In this document: positions 15,705 through 24,609 of the stretch, one piece after another
Position numbering within the stretch: position 1 is the first letter of the stretch
Layout: each line of letters starts with the position of its first letter
From: Candidatus Bathyarchaeota archaeon
GTDB lineage: Archaea > Thermoproteota > Bathyarchaeia > 40CM-2-53-6
Reading direction: 5' to 3'
Assembly (NCBI GenBank): GCA_005883085.1
Contig: VBAY01000106.1
Coordinates: 1-48,843, forward strand
Length of the DNA: 48,843 nucleotides
Notes under the pieces: generated by a model
Databases searched by the model: none
What the model saw: the letters and a program-made list of their open reading frames with translations, nothing else
Told to the model about the DNA's origin: nothing
Position numbers and translations under genes: made by a program

Positions 15705-16156
15705 TACGGTGTCCTCCGACGGGCATGTCTCTTCTAAACTGTCAGACCCTCAATTCCGCCAATAGAGCTACGCACAATATAAATTCGAGTAATTCTCGCG
15801 TGGACTGACTCGCCTTTTGCGATATTACGATTGCCGCGGATACATAATTCAATCTCAAGAGAACAGAAGCAAAATGTCGGCAACACCCTCTCACCGTTCG
15901 CGAGTCTTATCATGCTTGGGCATGTCATCTTCCGCCAGTCACACGAGAACTTACTGAAGCCTAGGCCTTCAAGAACTGTGAGTCTGGTTTTTTCGACTAC
16001 CGCCTCAGAGTGGTCATACGATATTTGTCTTGGTGACCATCGGTGCACTCTCGCACCCGTTGTCGATTAGCCTAACACTGCAGTAGTCAAGCTGTTCCTC
16101 TAATTGCGTCGAGGTGAGCGTTTGGTGGGAAGAATTTGTAGAGAGACATCCACGGA
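15705..16156. promoter_or_regulatory. Intergenic region with RHH promoter
   Basis: A strong TATA box on the minus strand (atttatattg; plus-strand 15776-15785) lies about 72-81 nt before the GTG 15704 start, so the 5' leader would be ~45 nt. The rest, up to the stop of the large membrane protein at 16157, holds no convincing gene; an open frame at 15734-16048 has mixed composition and lies across the promoter. Confidence 0.45.
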
Positions 16157-18460
16157 TTACTTGACTGAGGATGGATAGGTTACGTCACGGATGCTAGCTG
16201 AGTAGAGACCTATATGATTGGCCTGGAGAAAGATCGCGAAAGTGACCTGGTTGGGAACAGCCCATCCTTGAGCGAGCCAAGCTTGGCTCGGATTAATGGA
16301 AACAGTGGTCCAGGTAGAAGCAGTGATGGGAATTATGGCTGAAGCGTTGTAGGCTGAAGGTACAAATGTCGACTTCGCGGTTGCATTGGAGAAGAGGTAA
16401 GTGATTTCGTGAGCGCCGTCCGTCACTGTCACGCCGAGGATGGCCTGACTGCCCGTGCTTGTTGCTAAAGGATCGAACAAGGAGAGGTTCACCGTTGTAG
16501 CGTTGAGGAGAACCTTCTGAGAGAGCATTATCTTTTCGAGATTGACCGCTGGGGCAGAATAGTTGAGCAACAAGCTCATCCCTGCTGTCGGATTTTGGTC
16601 CAGTCGTTGAATTACTGAGGTGAACTGGTCTATGTTGGTCTTGATCAGCTTCCAACCAAACGGCACTTGCGTTCCCGCCCCGACATCCAGTGTCCACCAT
16701 CGGAAGTGGGGATTTGCCAGAGCTGGAACGGGAATGTTTGGTGTGAGACGGAGAGACTGACCTACAAGGTTTCCAGTGTTTGTGTCAAAGACGTAGACCC
16801 AGAAACTAGTCGATCGCGGGACGGCTCCCACGCCGTCTGTAGCAGTTACAATGTAGGAGGCACTAGACCATGGAGGAAGAGTATTGCTCGAGTTCGACGA
16901 CCACAGATATGGGAGATATAACCAATAGACAAAGAATGATGGAGTGATGAGTTGAGGGGTCTGATTGTCAAGTGTTAGGTTCAGGAGGGTTGCGGCTCCT
17001 ATTCCGTCAGGATCTGTTACTGAGTTTATCCGGACCTCGACCTTGTATGTCGGTGAGCTGGAAACATAGACTCCGTAGACACCGACAAATATCGTGGTAA
17101 GCAACAAACCTGCAAGTAACGGAACTCTTAGCCTGACGCGCAGCGAGTGCAAACCTAGAGCTATTGTCGGGCGCAAGGCAATGCGGCTGAACGGCGAAAA
17201 GTGCCATATCGATAAAGCAGGCTTGTTCCTGAAGAATTCTAGAGCCAGTGGAAGCGACCAGTAGAAGATGTAGTTTGGAAATGATCGGTAGTAGAAGAAC
17301 AAGATAAGGGCGGGAAAGATCCAAACGTAATACCTCGATTTCGAGTATCGCGTCGCGTAGAGATAGAGTGACCCCATGCCAACCAGCCCCATTAGGACGA
17401 CAAAGAAGAGAGGTGGAGGTGCTATCCCTAAGCGTAAGAGAATTCCAGAGAGCCCAATTCCCCCAGGGACTTCCACTGCTCCGCCGGGAAGGTAGGGGGC
17501 GATCGTCGCAATCCACCATTGGGACGGCGCGGACAATATGAAGGGAATGTTTGGGCCAAGAAAGCCAACTGCTAGAGCAACGGTTCCTGCAAGAGTATTT
17601 CTCAACCTTGAGCTAGGGGATTCTTGCCAAAGACGAATAATGAGGAATGGGGCCGCGATGAGGGCGATCTGCTTGGTGGCGCCAGCCAGCCCTACCATTG
17701 CTAGGCCGATGTTCCTGTTTCGATACCATAGGACAGTTCCCGCGAGCAGGAAGAACGCCCAAACGCTATCGGTCCAGCTTGAGGCGACGAATGCTGGAAA
17801 GAAGATGAAGGGAGCGAGGCTGAGTGCTTTCTGACGGGAAGGAACAAGTCCGAAAATCACAAGGACGGATAGAATGTGAAAGACGAATACGCCATCACGC
17901 AGATCGTGCAGTCCCACGGCATAGAGTGGAAGGAGCGAGAGGAAGTTCAAAGCGGGGTAGTTAAGATGAAACTCGAACGAGCCATCGACCCTAGGCGTGT
18001 AGAAGGACGGGGAAAAGCTAAACTGGTCGAGGAAGGGCTTAATGGAGTAGCCGTACGGGTTCTGAAGCGTTAGAATTTTCAAGACCCCCATGTACGAGCC
18101 GACGATGCTGTCGGTCATGTAGGTGACCCAGAGGATTCTGGTGAGGAGAATGTAAAGAACCAGGGCAGCGCAGAGGTGGCCTGAGAGCGAGAGTAGATTT
18201 GAACGGCTAAGCGACAACGTCTTCCTTCTTGAGTTTACAAGGTTGTATCCTCCAAAGAGGAAGATGGGAAGTGCTAGGACGACAAAGAGGCTTGGGACGA
18301 GAACGATCAGCAGCCCAACCGATACTAGAAAGGCGCCTGAGACGAATAGCCCTATTCTCGTGCCCCTTCTTGCCGCAGTGGACGTGTCCTGGTTCAGCCC
18401 TAGAAAATGTCCTGCACAAGTCACGAGAAGATCAGAAATACGACGGACGGGAATAATCAT
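16157..18460 (-). CDS. Large GT-C-like membrane protein (putative polyprenyl-phosphate sugar transferase) with extracytoplasmic C-terminal domain
   Basis: 767 residues from ATG 18460. Residues ~35-450 contain about a dozen hydrophobic helices. A loop near residue 130 reads QNPYGYSIKPFLDQFSFSP and another FEFHLNYPALNFLSLLPLYA, reminiscent of DUF2029/GT87-type polyprenol-phosphate-sugar-dependent transferases. After the last helix (about 455-475) comes a ~290-residue Ser/Thr/Asn-rich beta domain outside the cell with many N-glycosylation sequons. These enzymes usually add a sugar from a lipid-linked donor to glycoproteins or glycolipids. Substrate and exact family are inference. It precedes the glycan island. 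Confidence 0.7.
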   Translation of the reverse strand: MIIPVRRISDLLVTCAGHFLGLNQDTSTAARRGTRIGLFVSGAFLVSVGLLIVLVPSLFVVLALPIFLFGGYNLVNSRRKTLSLSRSNLLSLSGHLCAALVLYILLTRILWVTYMTDSIVGSYMGVLKILTLQNPYGYSIKPFLDQFSFSPSFYTPRVDGSFEFHLNYPALNFLSLLPLYAVGLHDLRDGVFVFHILSVLVIFGLVPSRQKALSLAPFIFFPAFVASSWTDSVWAFFLLAGTVLWYRNRNIGLAMVGLAGATKQIALIAAPFLIIRLWQESPSSRLRNTLAGTVALAVGFLGPNIPFILSAPSQWWIATIAPYLPGGAVEVPGGIGLSGILLRLGIAPPPLFFVVLMGLVGMGSLYLYATRYSKSRYYVWIFPALILFFYYRSFPNYIFYWSLPLALEFFRNKPALSIWHFSPFSRIALRPTIALGLHSLRVRLRVPLLAGLLLTTIFVGVYGVYVSSSPTYKVEVRINSVTDPDGIGAATLLNLTLDNQTPQLITPSFFVYWLYLPYLWSSNSSNTLPPWSSASYIVTATDGVGAVPRSTSFWVYVFDTNTGNLVGQSLRLTPNIPVPALANPHFRWWTLDVGAGTQVPFGWKLIKTNIDQFTSVIQRLDQNPTAGMSLLLNYSAPAVNLEKIMLSQKVLLNATTVNLSLFDPLATSTGSQAILGVTVTDGAHEITYLFSNATAKSTFVPSAYNASAIIPITASTWTTVSINPSQAWLAQGWAVPNQVTFAIFLQANHIGLYSASIRDVTYPSSVK

Positions 18461-18825
18461 CTGTCAAGCCCTAACTGTGTACGCTACTCAAGACTAACCC
18501 TTGGTGTCCCTCAACGTCCGTTTAAGAGTTGTGCGAAAAAGCAGAATCCCTCTCAGCTTTGCCCTGAAGATCTGCAATTTCTTGTGACCGAGCGACCAAA
18601 CCACCGCAGCCTCTATTTTATCCTGGTGTTCCACGTGCTGCCCAAGATTCCTGCCCAAAGAAAGATGGTATCTGCGAGGAAAGATCGCTACAAGACATCC
18701 GTCCCTCACATAGGCGGCTCAACGCTAGGTTCCTTGAGAACGCTATGAGCTGACAAGGAGCCAGAGGGTGGTTTTGAGAATGTGCTTTTTTAGGAGAATG
18801 AGTTCGCGATTGGAATGGTTATTCC
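18461..18825. other. Divergent promoter region between membrane GT and sugar epimerase
   Basis: 365 nt. A T-rich box (gcttttttagg, about 18783-18793) lies 35-40 nt before ATG 18826 and is the likely TATA element of the epimerase gene. A 71-residue minus-strand frame at 18494-18709 (basic, ending RTTLKRTLRDTKG) could be a fragment of a glycosyltransferase tail, but the support is too weak to call it. Confidence 0.35.
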
Positions 18826-19788
18826 ATGAAACGAATCTTAGTAACGGGTGGCCTAGGATTCATTGGGAGTAATCTTGTCGACCACCTCATTTCGACAGAC
18901 GAGGTCACGGTACTAGACGATCTGTCCTCCGGTCGGATTAGTAACGTCAGTCGACACTTGAAAAACCCGAAATTCAGATTCGTAAAGGGAAGTGTACTCA
19001 ACCCCGGAATGATCGATGAGGCTATTGGTGGAGCAAGTGCTGTCGTTCATCTAGCCGCAATCGTTAGCGTTGCCCTTTCAATAGAGAAGCCTCTCCTAGT
19101 TCATAGAGTAAATGTGGAAGGAACCTTGAACGTTCTCGAATCTTGCTTGAGACACTCGGTGGAAAGGTTTGTCTTCGCCTCCTCCGCGGCCGTCTACGGA
19201 AATGACCTGACTCCGCCCTTTAGAGAAGACTGCCGATCAAACCCCTCGAATTTATACGGAGCCACGAAGGAGGCTGGAGAAGCCTACGTCAAGGCCTACG
19301 CTGAAACCCACAATCTGAAAACGGTTATCTTGCGTCTTATGAATGTCTACGGACCCCGTAGATCCCCTGGACCGTACGCCGGAGTGATTACGAAGTTCGC
19401 GGAGGCTATCTCGCTTGGACAACCCTTGAATGTCTACGGGGATGGAGAACAGACAAGGGATTTCGTCCATGTGTCCGACGCTATCGAGGCAACGGCAAGC
19501 GCTTTGCACAAGGATCAGGCGATCGGCCATACTTTCAACATAGGAACTGGAAAGCCGACGACCATAAGCAAACTTGCTGAGATCTTCTCGCATCTAACGG
19601 AACCTGGATCTCACATCACTCATATGCCTGCACGGCGGGGGGAGGTTAGAGCCAGCTGGTCAAACATTGAGAAAGCTAAGAAAGTTCTCGAATACCAACC
19701 CAAGATATCTCTCGAAAATGGAATCAAGTCGTTCATGCAATGGTACAATAACGAATCCGAAAAACCCCTGAAAATCGATGTACAATGA
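18826..19788 (+). CDS. NAD-dependent sugar epimerase/dehydratase (UDP-glucose 4-epimerase-like)
   Basis: 320 residues, a typical extended short-chain dehydrogenase. The Rossmann motif ILVTGGLGFIGSNLVDHL starts at residue 4. VLDDLSSG binds the adenosine ribose, VVHLAAI follows, SSAAVYG supplies the catalytic Ser/Thr, and NLYGATKEAGE supplies Tyr-x-x-x-Lys. C-terminal GRPxP-like substrate loops contain NVYGDGEQTRDFVHVSDAIE. The protein probably interconverts UDP-glucose/galactose or the GlcNAc/GalNAc pair. ATG start follows a T-rich promoter box. The family is certain, the substrate is not. Confidence 0.92.
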   Translation: MKRILVTGGLGFIGSNLVDHLISTDEVTVLDDLSSGRISNVSRHLKNPKFRFVKGSVLNPGMIDEAIGGASAVVHLAAIVSVALSIEKPLLVHRVNVEGTLNVLESCLRHSVERFVFASSAAVYGNDLTPPFREDCRSNPSNLYGATKEAGEAYVKAYAETHNLKTVILRLMNVYGPRRSPGPYAGVITKFAEAISLGQPLNVYGDGEQTRDFVHVSDAIEATASALHKDQAIGHTFNIGTGKPTTISKLAEIFSHLTEPGSHITHMPARRGEVRASWSNIEKAKKVLEYQPKISLENGIKSFMQWYNNESEKPLKIDVQ

Positions 19789-19881
19789 AGGACGAGCCTG
19801 GATCTATCGGCCAAGGGAATCTCTCTGCGTGTTTTGAGGGTCCGTCTCCAATTGAAATGTCGAAACGGGAAAGCTTGAGCC

Positions 19882-20565
19882 GTGTTTCTCCTCGGACACA
19901 GCTGCTGGAGCTATGTCTTCTCGAAGCTTACGGGCAGACAGGTCAAAGTCTACATCCCCGCTTACGTAGCGTTGCTGGCGGGTGTTCTCCCGGACTTTGA
20001 TATTTACTTCAATCTGCTGATTCAACATCATACCTACACTCACTCGTTGATTATTCTTCTACCTATATGCGCGGTTCTCATCATTAGATTCAAGGGTCTC
20101 GGACTGGCATTCTCAGCGGGGATTCTCTCCCACCTCTTAGCGGACTCGATAGTTGGAACGATTCCCCCTCTTTACCCCCTATCAAATTTCCAACTCGGAG
20201 TAAGCTTAGGGCTACCGAGTCCGGCGGACACCGTTCTCGAAGTCGGAGCCTTAGGACTCGTTCTAGTCCTATCGTATCTCAACGGAGACTACAAGCTTGT
20301 GACGGAGTCCCAAGGAGAATCTGTCTATCTGGTGATCCCCACGGTTTCGATCATTGCATTGACCCTTCTGTTTGCCGGTGACAACAACGTTTCGCTCACA
20401 GCCTTCGCTTTTTCAAGAAAAGCCCTGACACTGGTAACCTTAGGCCATGCAGTGTTGCTCGGGATTCTTGGTTTAGGTGTCGTTCAAGGGGTTAGGGCCA
20501 TCATAGTCGATCGCAAGCAACCGAGCCCAGCCTCAAGTCCCCTAGCTCGGATGCCTCAACCGTAA
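19882..20565 (+). CDS. Membrane-bound metal-dependent hydrolase, DUF457/YdjM-like
   Basis: 227 residues from GTG 19882. The family hallmarks are present: GHSCWSYVFSKLTGRQ near the start, a LLAGVLPDFDIYF acidic segment, HTYTHSLIILLP and SHLLADSIVGTIPPLYPLS, which supply conserved His and Asp residues near the membrane. Four or five hydrophobic helices follow or surround these. DUF457 proteins are inner-membrane proteins predicted to be metal-dependent hydrolases; the reaction is unknown. The gene lies 93 nt after the epimerase and ends about 80 nt before paralogue 3 of the two-helix family. Confidence 0.85.
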   Translation: MFLLGHSCWSYVFSKLTGRQVKVYIPAYVALLAGVLPDFDIYFNLLIQHHTYTHSLIILLPICAVLIIRFKGLGLAFSAGILSHLLADSIVGTIPPLYPLSNFQLGVSLGLPSPADTVLEVGALGLVLVLSYLNGDYKLVTESQGESVYLVIPTVSIIALTLLFAGDNNVSLTAFAFSRKALTLVTLGHAVLLGILGLGVVQGVRAIIVDRKQPSPASSPLARMPQP

Positions 20566-20645
20566 GGGCCTCCTCTGCCGGTAACACCTCGCCTTAATCC
20601 CGGCGCCTAACGGATTCTCATGAGACTATTCCGGAGGTCTCAAAA

Positions 20646-21134
20646 ATAGGCTACCTGACCTGGTGGAACTTCCCGAAGAAGGCTTGGCTCATCATCATCG
20701 CAGAGCTAGCCGTAATCACGTCCCTATCGTTCTCGCTTTACGTAACCTATCTGAGCAATATCTACTTCCAGACATACGTAAACAGCCTTTCCCCGATACT
20801 GGTTCCGACTCTTAGCGTCGCCTTCGGAGTCTCTTCAGCATCAGTAGCCACGTATCTCTATCTGGGAATGAGAAGGATCAGGGGACCGCTAGAGAACGAT
20901 GCATTCTCGACTTCGGTGAAAAAGAAGACCTCTGTTAAGCGAACTCCCAAACGAGTTTCTCAAACGAACCCCGTGCCACCACTAGCTGGAGACACAGTAT
21001 CGTCAGCCCCTCCGAAGCCCAAGCCGGGCATTTCCGCTCAAAATCACGCCCAGAGCCAAAAGCCTCAAGCAAGAAAGGGGGAAGAAATACCCCCGGGCCC
21101 TGAGCCGCGCAAACCAGCCAAGTCTCCGAGCTAA
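20646..21134 (+). CDS. Two-helix membrane protein with Pro-rich tail, paralogue 3 of 3; likely AUA start
   Basis: The frame is open for 162 codons from ATA 20646. A perfect GGAGGT (20633-20638) lies 7 nt before this ATA, and there is no ATG/GTG/TTG in this frame before helix 1; the first ATG is 20862, inside the domain. Helix 1 (LIIIAELAVITSLSFSLYV), loop TYLSNIYFQTYVNSLS and helix 2 match paralogues 1 and 2, and the tail (~90 residues, Pro/Lys/Gln-rich) matches paralogue 1 in style. Alternatively ATG 20620 (MRLFRRSQK) would be used if the A-run at 20642-20646 were one base longer. Function unknown. Confidence 0.7.
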   Translation: MGYLTWWNFPKKAWLIIIAELAVITSLSFSLYVTYLSNIYFQTYVNSLSPILVPTLSVAFGVSSASVATYLYLGMRRIRGPLENDAFSTSVKKKTSVKRTPKRVSQTNPVPPLAGDTVSSAPPKPKPGISAQNHAQSQKPQARKGEEIPPGPEPRKPAKSPS

Positions 21135-21144
21135 GCAAGTACCA

Positions 21145-21252
21145 AACCATCACGCCTACTTCAAGTCCCTCGCCCACTAGCCTGTCCGATATGTGACTCC
21201 CTATGAAACCAGCTACCCCGGTAACCAGAACGCTAGAGAAAGGGATGTTCAT
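21145..21252 (-). pseudogene. N-terminal remnant of an NAD-dependent epimerase
   Basis: From ATG 21252 the frame reads SSVLVTGVAGFIGSHISDRL followed by VGEGLEVGVM. This is the exact first beta-alpha-beta unit of an extended SDR, with an intact GxxGxxG. After residue ~35 the similarity disappears and the frame runs on antisense through the two-helix gene. Only the first tenth of the gene remains. It precedes a complete epimerase gene in the same direction, suggesting a recombination scar or decayed duplicate. Confidence 0.65.
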
Positions 21253-21355
21253 ATGGGAAATCAGCCGTCAAAGATGATCAAGCCCTGACCTGTGCCTTAT
21301 TGATCAACAGCCGTTTGGGCGGACTTAGCGTAGTCTTAGGGGACGCGTGCCTTGC

Positions 21356-22357
21356 CTAGGAGCGCCCTATGTCGATACTCATCTGTTCAAGCGTTGGGAC
21401 ATCGGTTGGGAGTACGACTGACCTGGTAGCAAGCCGTATTGCCTGTTCACTGGTGTACCTGGGGTTCCAGCCGGTTGTCTTAATTCGCGTAATATCAAGA
21501 AGCATATTCTTGACATCCCCTACCCAACCTCTACCATCCAGCGCGCCTAGAACGAATTCCAGGGAGACATCGTTGAGTCGCATTTCTTCGGATACTATCA
21601 TAGCGACACGTTTAACGTCTATTAGGTCTTCTGAACCTACATTGAATATCTCTACATCGTCTTGTGAGGATCGGCAGGCGCGTATCAGGGCGTCCACGCA
21701 ATCATCTACGTATAGGTACGACTTGGCTTGAGTTCCGTCCCCTAGGACCTCCAACTGCCTAGGATTTTGTCTAAGCTTTGATACGAAATCATGAACCACC
21801 CCGTGATTACTTTTCGGACCCACCACATTTGCAAGTCTGAGTATTATGCCTCTTTTACCGAAAGCACGGCAATACGAAGTCACCAAGACTTCTCCCGCGA
21901 GTTTCGAAGCACCATAGACTGAAATCGGTTCAAGAGGTGCATAGTACTCCGGCGTTGGAAGGACACTTGCCTCTCCGTAAATTGCAGACGTAGAGGTGAA
22001 GATAATAGTATGAGCACTGCTAGATCGCAGGGCCTCAAGGAGGATGTGGGTTGCATAGACGTTCTGACGAAAACAGTTTGCAGGACTGTTGAACTCAATG
22101 CGGACCTCAGGATTTGCTGCTAGGTGAAAGACCACCTCAACGCCTTCCAGGGCCTTCCTCACATCCTCCGATTTGGTACAATCTCCCACCAGAAGTTCGG
22201 CATGATTGGATCGTGCACTGTTCAAAGTCTCTAACAAGTTCTCCCTGAACCCCGCGCTGAAGTCATCGAGAACAATTACGTCCCACCCGTTCTCTACAAG
22301 AGCGCGACACAGGTTTGAACCGATGAATCCGGCACCACCAGTAACGAGGGCTTTCAT
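21356..22357 (-). CDS. NAD-dependent sugar epimerase/dehydratase
   Basis: 333 residues from ATG 22357. MKALVTGGAGFIGSNLCRAL opens the Rossmann fold, followed by IVLDDFSAG, VFHLAANPEV, the STSAIYGEA catalytic segment and VYGASKLAGE with Tyr-x-x-x-Lys. The substrate segment includes VLGDGTQAKSYLYVDD. It belongs to the UDP-glucose epimerase-like extended SDRs, with the HLAANPEVR segment common in archaeal members. The C-terminal end (RSVVLPTDVPTLEQM) is unusual but short. A TATA-like aacttttatc lies 70-80 nt upstream. Substrate unknown. Confidence 0.92.
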   Translation of the reverse strand: MKALVTGGAGFIGSNLCRALVENGWDVIVLDDFSAGFRENLLETLNSARSNHAELLVGDCTKSEDVRKALEGVEVVFHLAANPEVRIEFNSPANCFRQNVYATHILLEALRSSSAHTIIFTSTSAIYGEASVLPTPEYYAPLEPISVYGASKLAGEVLVTSYCRAFGKRGIILRLANVVGPKSNHGVVHDFVSKLRQNPRQLEVLGDGTQAKSYLYVDDCVDALIRACRSSQDDVEIFNVGSEDLIDVKRVAMIVSEEMRLNDVSLEFVLGALDGRGWVGDVKNMLLDITRIKTTGWNPRYTSEQAIRLATRSVVLPTDVPTLEQMSIDIGRS

Positions 22358-22527
22358 CTCTAGAGGTCCTCGAAACCCAGTTTTGTTGGCAAAGCCCTTT
22401 CACGATCATGAGACAACACTACAAAGGTGGATAAAAGTTTCATTCGCCTCTGAACAAACTGGAATCAAGATCCGCTCGCGGTAGGCCGAAGGCCAAGGTT
22501 TGCTTTCTCCAGGCCTGCGGGGGCTGG

Positions 22528-23619
22528 CTAGGCGCGCTGATATGTCAGCAGTGAGTGTACAATTCTTCGGCCCGCTCTACCGTCTCCAAAGGGAGACTTC
22601 CCCCCCGGAACTCTGTTCTGCCGAATAGCGTAGCGTATTCCCCGAAGTATTGAATCCCTCTGGACGCCCACTACCTTCGCGAATCCAAATCTTACTGCTT
22701 CTGGCCTTTCCGTTGACACTCTGAGAACGAGCACGGGTTTTCGTATTGGGGGAGCCGTTGCCTCTTCTTGAATCCCCCCGGAGTCGGTTATAGCTAGACT
22801 GCAGTTCTTCAGTAGAACTAAGAAATCGAAGTAGCCTAGGGGGGGAAGTAACTGGACATTCTTGGATTTCTCGAGCCTGGTCCTTAAGGCGAATCTCTTG
22901 AGCATCTTGTCAGTTCTCGGATGGACGGTGAAGACTACAGGTAGAGGCGAATTAATCATTGCCTCTACAAGATTGGCAAGAACAGCGGCATCGTCCACGT
23001 TCTCTGCCCTGTGAGCGGTGGCCAACACATACTTCTCGAATCTGATCCTATTCCTGATTTTAGATTGCTTGACGGCGAGCGGCGTGTTCCTTATAGCGGC
23101 GTCAATTATGGTATTTCCCGTAACATGAATATTTCCATGGACTCTTTCTCTCAATAGATTCTGCCGCGAAGGTTCCGTCGGCGCGAAGAGAATATCCGCA
23201 AGGTGGTCTACCATAATTCGATTGTGCTCTTCCGGCATCCTCCAGTCAAAACTTCTCAGGCCCGCTTCTACATGGCCTACGGTAAGTGACAGCTTTCTCC
23301 CAACAATTGCACTCGCAGCTACAGTGTTAGTGTCCCCCTCTACCAGTAACAGGGGGTCCCGTTCACCCTCAACAATTTTTTTCAGACCGACCATCATCTC
23401 CCCCATTTGTTCAACAGGATCTCTCTTAACCAGATGTATGCTGTAGTCTGGTGGCGGAAGACCCATCTCGTCGATGAAACGCGTGCAAAGCCCATAGTCA
23501 TAGTGCTGCCCGGTCGTGACAAAGAGGAAGTCCAGTCCCTGGCGCTTGGCTTCCTCAATAACGGGGGCCTGCTTGATTATCTCGGGCCTAGTGCCCACTA
23601 TGATCAGAACCTTTGCCAA
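22528..23619 (-). CDS. wecB: UDP-N-acetylglucosamine 2-epimerase (non-hydrolysing)
   Basis: 363 residues, the expected length. It converts UDP-GlcNAc to UDP-ManNAc. Diagnostic segments in order: GTRPEIIKQAPVIEEAKRQG at the N-terminus, TGQHYDYGL, VEGDTNTVAASAI, HVEAGLRSFDWRMPEEHNR with the catalytic acid and His, and near the C-terminus ITDSGGIQEEATAPPIRKPV, followed by STERPEAV. All key residues are present. With a 6-dehydrogenase (such as that at 2306) it would give UDP-ManNAcA, a common archaeal glycan sugar. It lies within the glycan island, downstream of the methyltransferase and transferase genes. Confidence 0.95.
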   Translation of the reverse strand: MAKVLIIVGTRPEIIKQAPVIEEAKRQGLDFLFVTTGQHYDYGLCTRFIDEMGLPPPDYSIHLVKRDPVEQMGEMMVGLKKIVEGERDPLLLVEGDTNTVAASAIVGRKLSLTVGHVEAGLRSFDWRMPEEHNRIMVDHLADILFAPTEPSRQNLLRERVHGNIHVTGNTIIDAAIRNTPLAVKQSKIRNRIRFEKYVLATAHRAENVDDAAVLANLVEAMINSPLPVVFTVHPRTDKMLKRFALRTRLEKSKNVQLLPPLGYFDFLVLLKNCSLAITDSGGIQEEATAPPIRKPVLVLRVSTERPEAVRFGFAKVVGVQRDSILRGIRYAIRQNRVPGGKSPFGDGRAGRRIVHSLLTYQRA

Positions 23620-23762
23620 TGTTAGCCGAAACCGGATTGTGGTGAGCCGTGAGGTCGCGGTGACCCTAGGCTCGGTAGGGTTGTTGGGACGTCACGTTCT
23701 GGTCTCCTTGCATAGGGGCTGCGCCTCACTGGAATTCGAGGCAATTCATCTCCAACTAGCAA

Positions 23763-24557
23763 CTAGGGACCCACGACTGCACACGTTTCCATTTCGCTTT
23801 CTCCTAATGGGTTTGTATTCGCTTGTGTCGTATCATAGACAAGAACACAACTGTAGAAACAGTCTCCGCGATCATAAACCCGCTTCAGGATCCGATGAGC
23901 CAGCCCCATGATTGGGACGAAGGGAGGAATAGATTGAATGGCCATTACGAAGTACCAGGTATGGCAATTCTGAGTCCGAATGATGGACGCGCCCGGAAAA
24001 ACCGACGTCAGTTCGTCTAATGTGGGATGCCCGGAACTAACATGTTCAGTCAGTTCTTGCGTGGAATATGCTCTCACTTTTTTCCTGAGCTTAAGTAACA
24101 TGGTATCGTATTGGCGTGCCAGAAACAGGGGAGGACTCTCTACTGGTGTATGCAAGACGACCAAACGTCTTGTAACTCGCTTCATCTCGTTCAGAGCCAG
24201 TTGTCGACCCGATGCAGGGATGTGTTCGATCATATCGACACTTACAACCGTTTCGAAAATACTGTTGGCAAAGGGCAGGAATCTGGCATCTGCCAAAACC
24301 CGGTTGGTTGTACCGCGGCGACCGTAACGAGTTCTATCAACAGAGATCACTCTCCGCTTCTCTCTGGAGAGCAACACCAATCCAGACGTACCTGAACCCA
24401 GCTCCAGGACGAGCCCCCGACAGGATATGTAACAAGCCAACTTGCTGTATCTGTGTTTGGTGTCCGCTCCTAGAAGAAGGGACTCTAATGAAGGCGGGAG
24501 ATTTTTTTGGAGAAACCTCTTTGTTGATAGATGAACGATTGACATGGGGTTTCTCAC
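23763..24557 (-). CDS. SAM-dependent methyltransferase, class I
   Basis: 264 residues. The SAM-binding motif I is LVLELGSGTSGLVLLS, motif II acidic VISVDRT, then VLADARFLPFANSIFETVVS and VDMIEHIPASGRQLALNEMK, as in Methyltransf_11 proteins. The first ~45 residues form an extra helical segment. It is probably a glycan or lipid methyltransferase given its neighbours. ATG at 24557; a second ATG four codons later is possible. Not a tRNA or rRNA type by sequence, but the substrate is unproven. Confidence 0.85.
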   Translation of the reverse strand: MRNPMSIVHLSTKRFLQKNLPPSLESLLLGADTKHRYSKLACYISCRGLVLELGSGTSGLVLLSREKRRVISVDRTRYGRRGTTNRVLADARFLPFANSIFETVVSVDMIEHIPASGRQLALNEMKRVTRRLVVLHTPVESPPLFLARQYDTMLLKLRKKVRAYSTQELTEHVSSGHPTLDELTSVFPGASIIRTQNCHTWYFVMAIQSIPPFVPIMGLAHRILKRVYDRGDCFYSCVLVYDTTQANTNPLGESEMETCAVVGP

Positions 24558-24609
24558 TGTCTCAACTCATTCCGGACCAGTCATCACTTCGGAAGCATCG
24601 GCTGCAGCA

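Noticed and set aside
15734..16048. 104-residue minus-strand frame
   Set aside because: Lies across a clear TATA box of the RHH gene and has Cys-scattered composition without homology signs.
18494..18709. 71-residue basic minus-strand frame upstream of the large membrane transferase
   Set aside because: Possibly the tail of a lost glycosyltransferase, but there is no motif to support it.
20935..21144. C-terminal two thirds of a 105-residue minus-strand frame
   Set aside because: Only the first ~35 residues (21145-21252) resemble an epimerase; the rest is antisense to paralogue 3.
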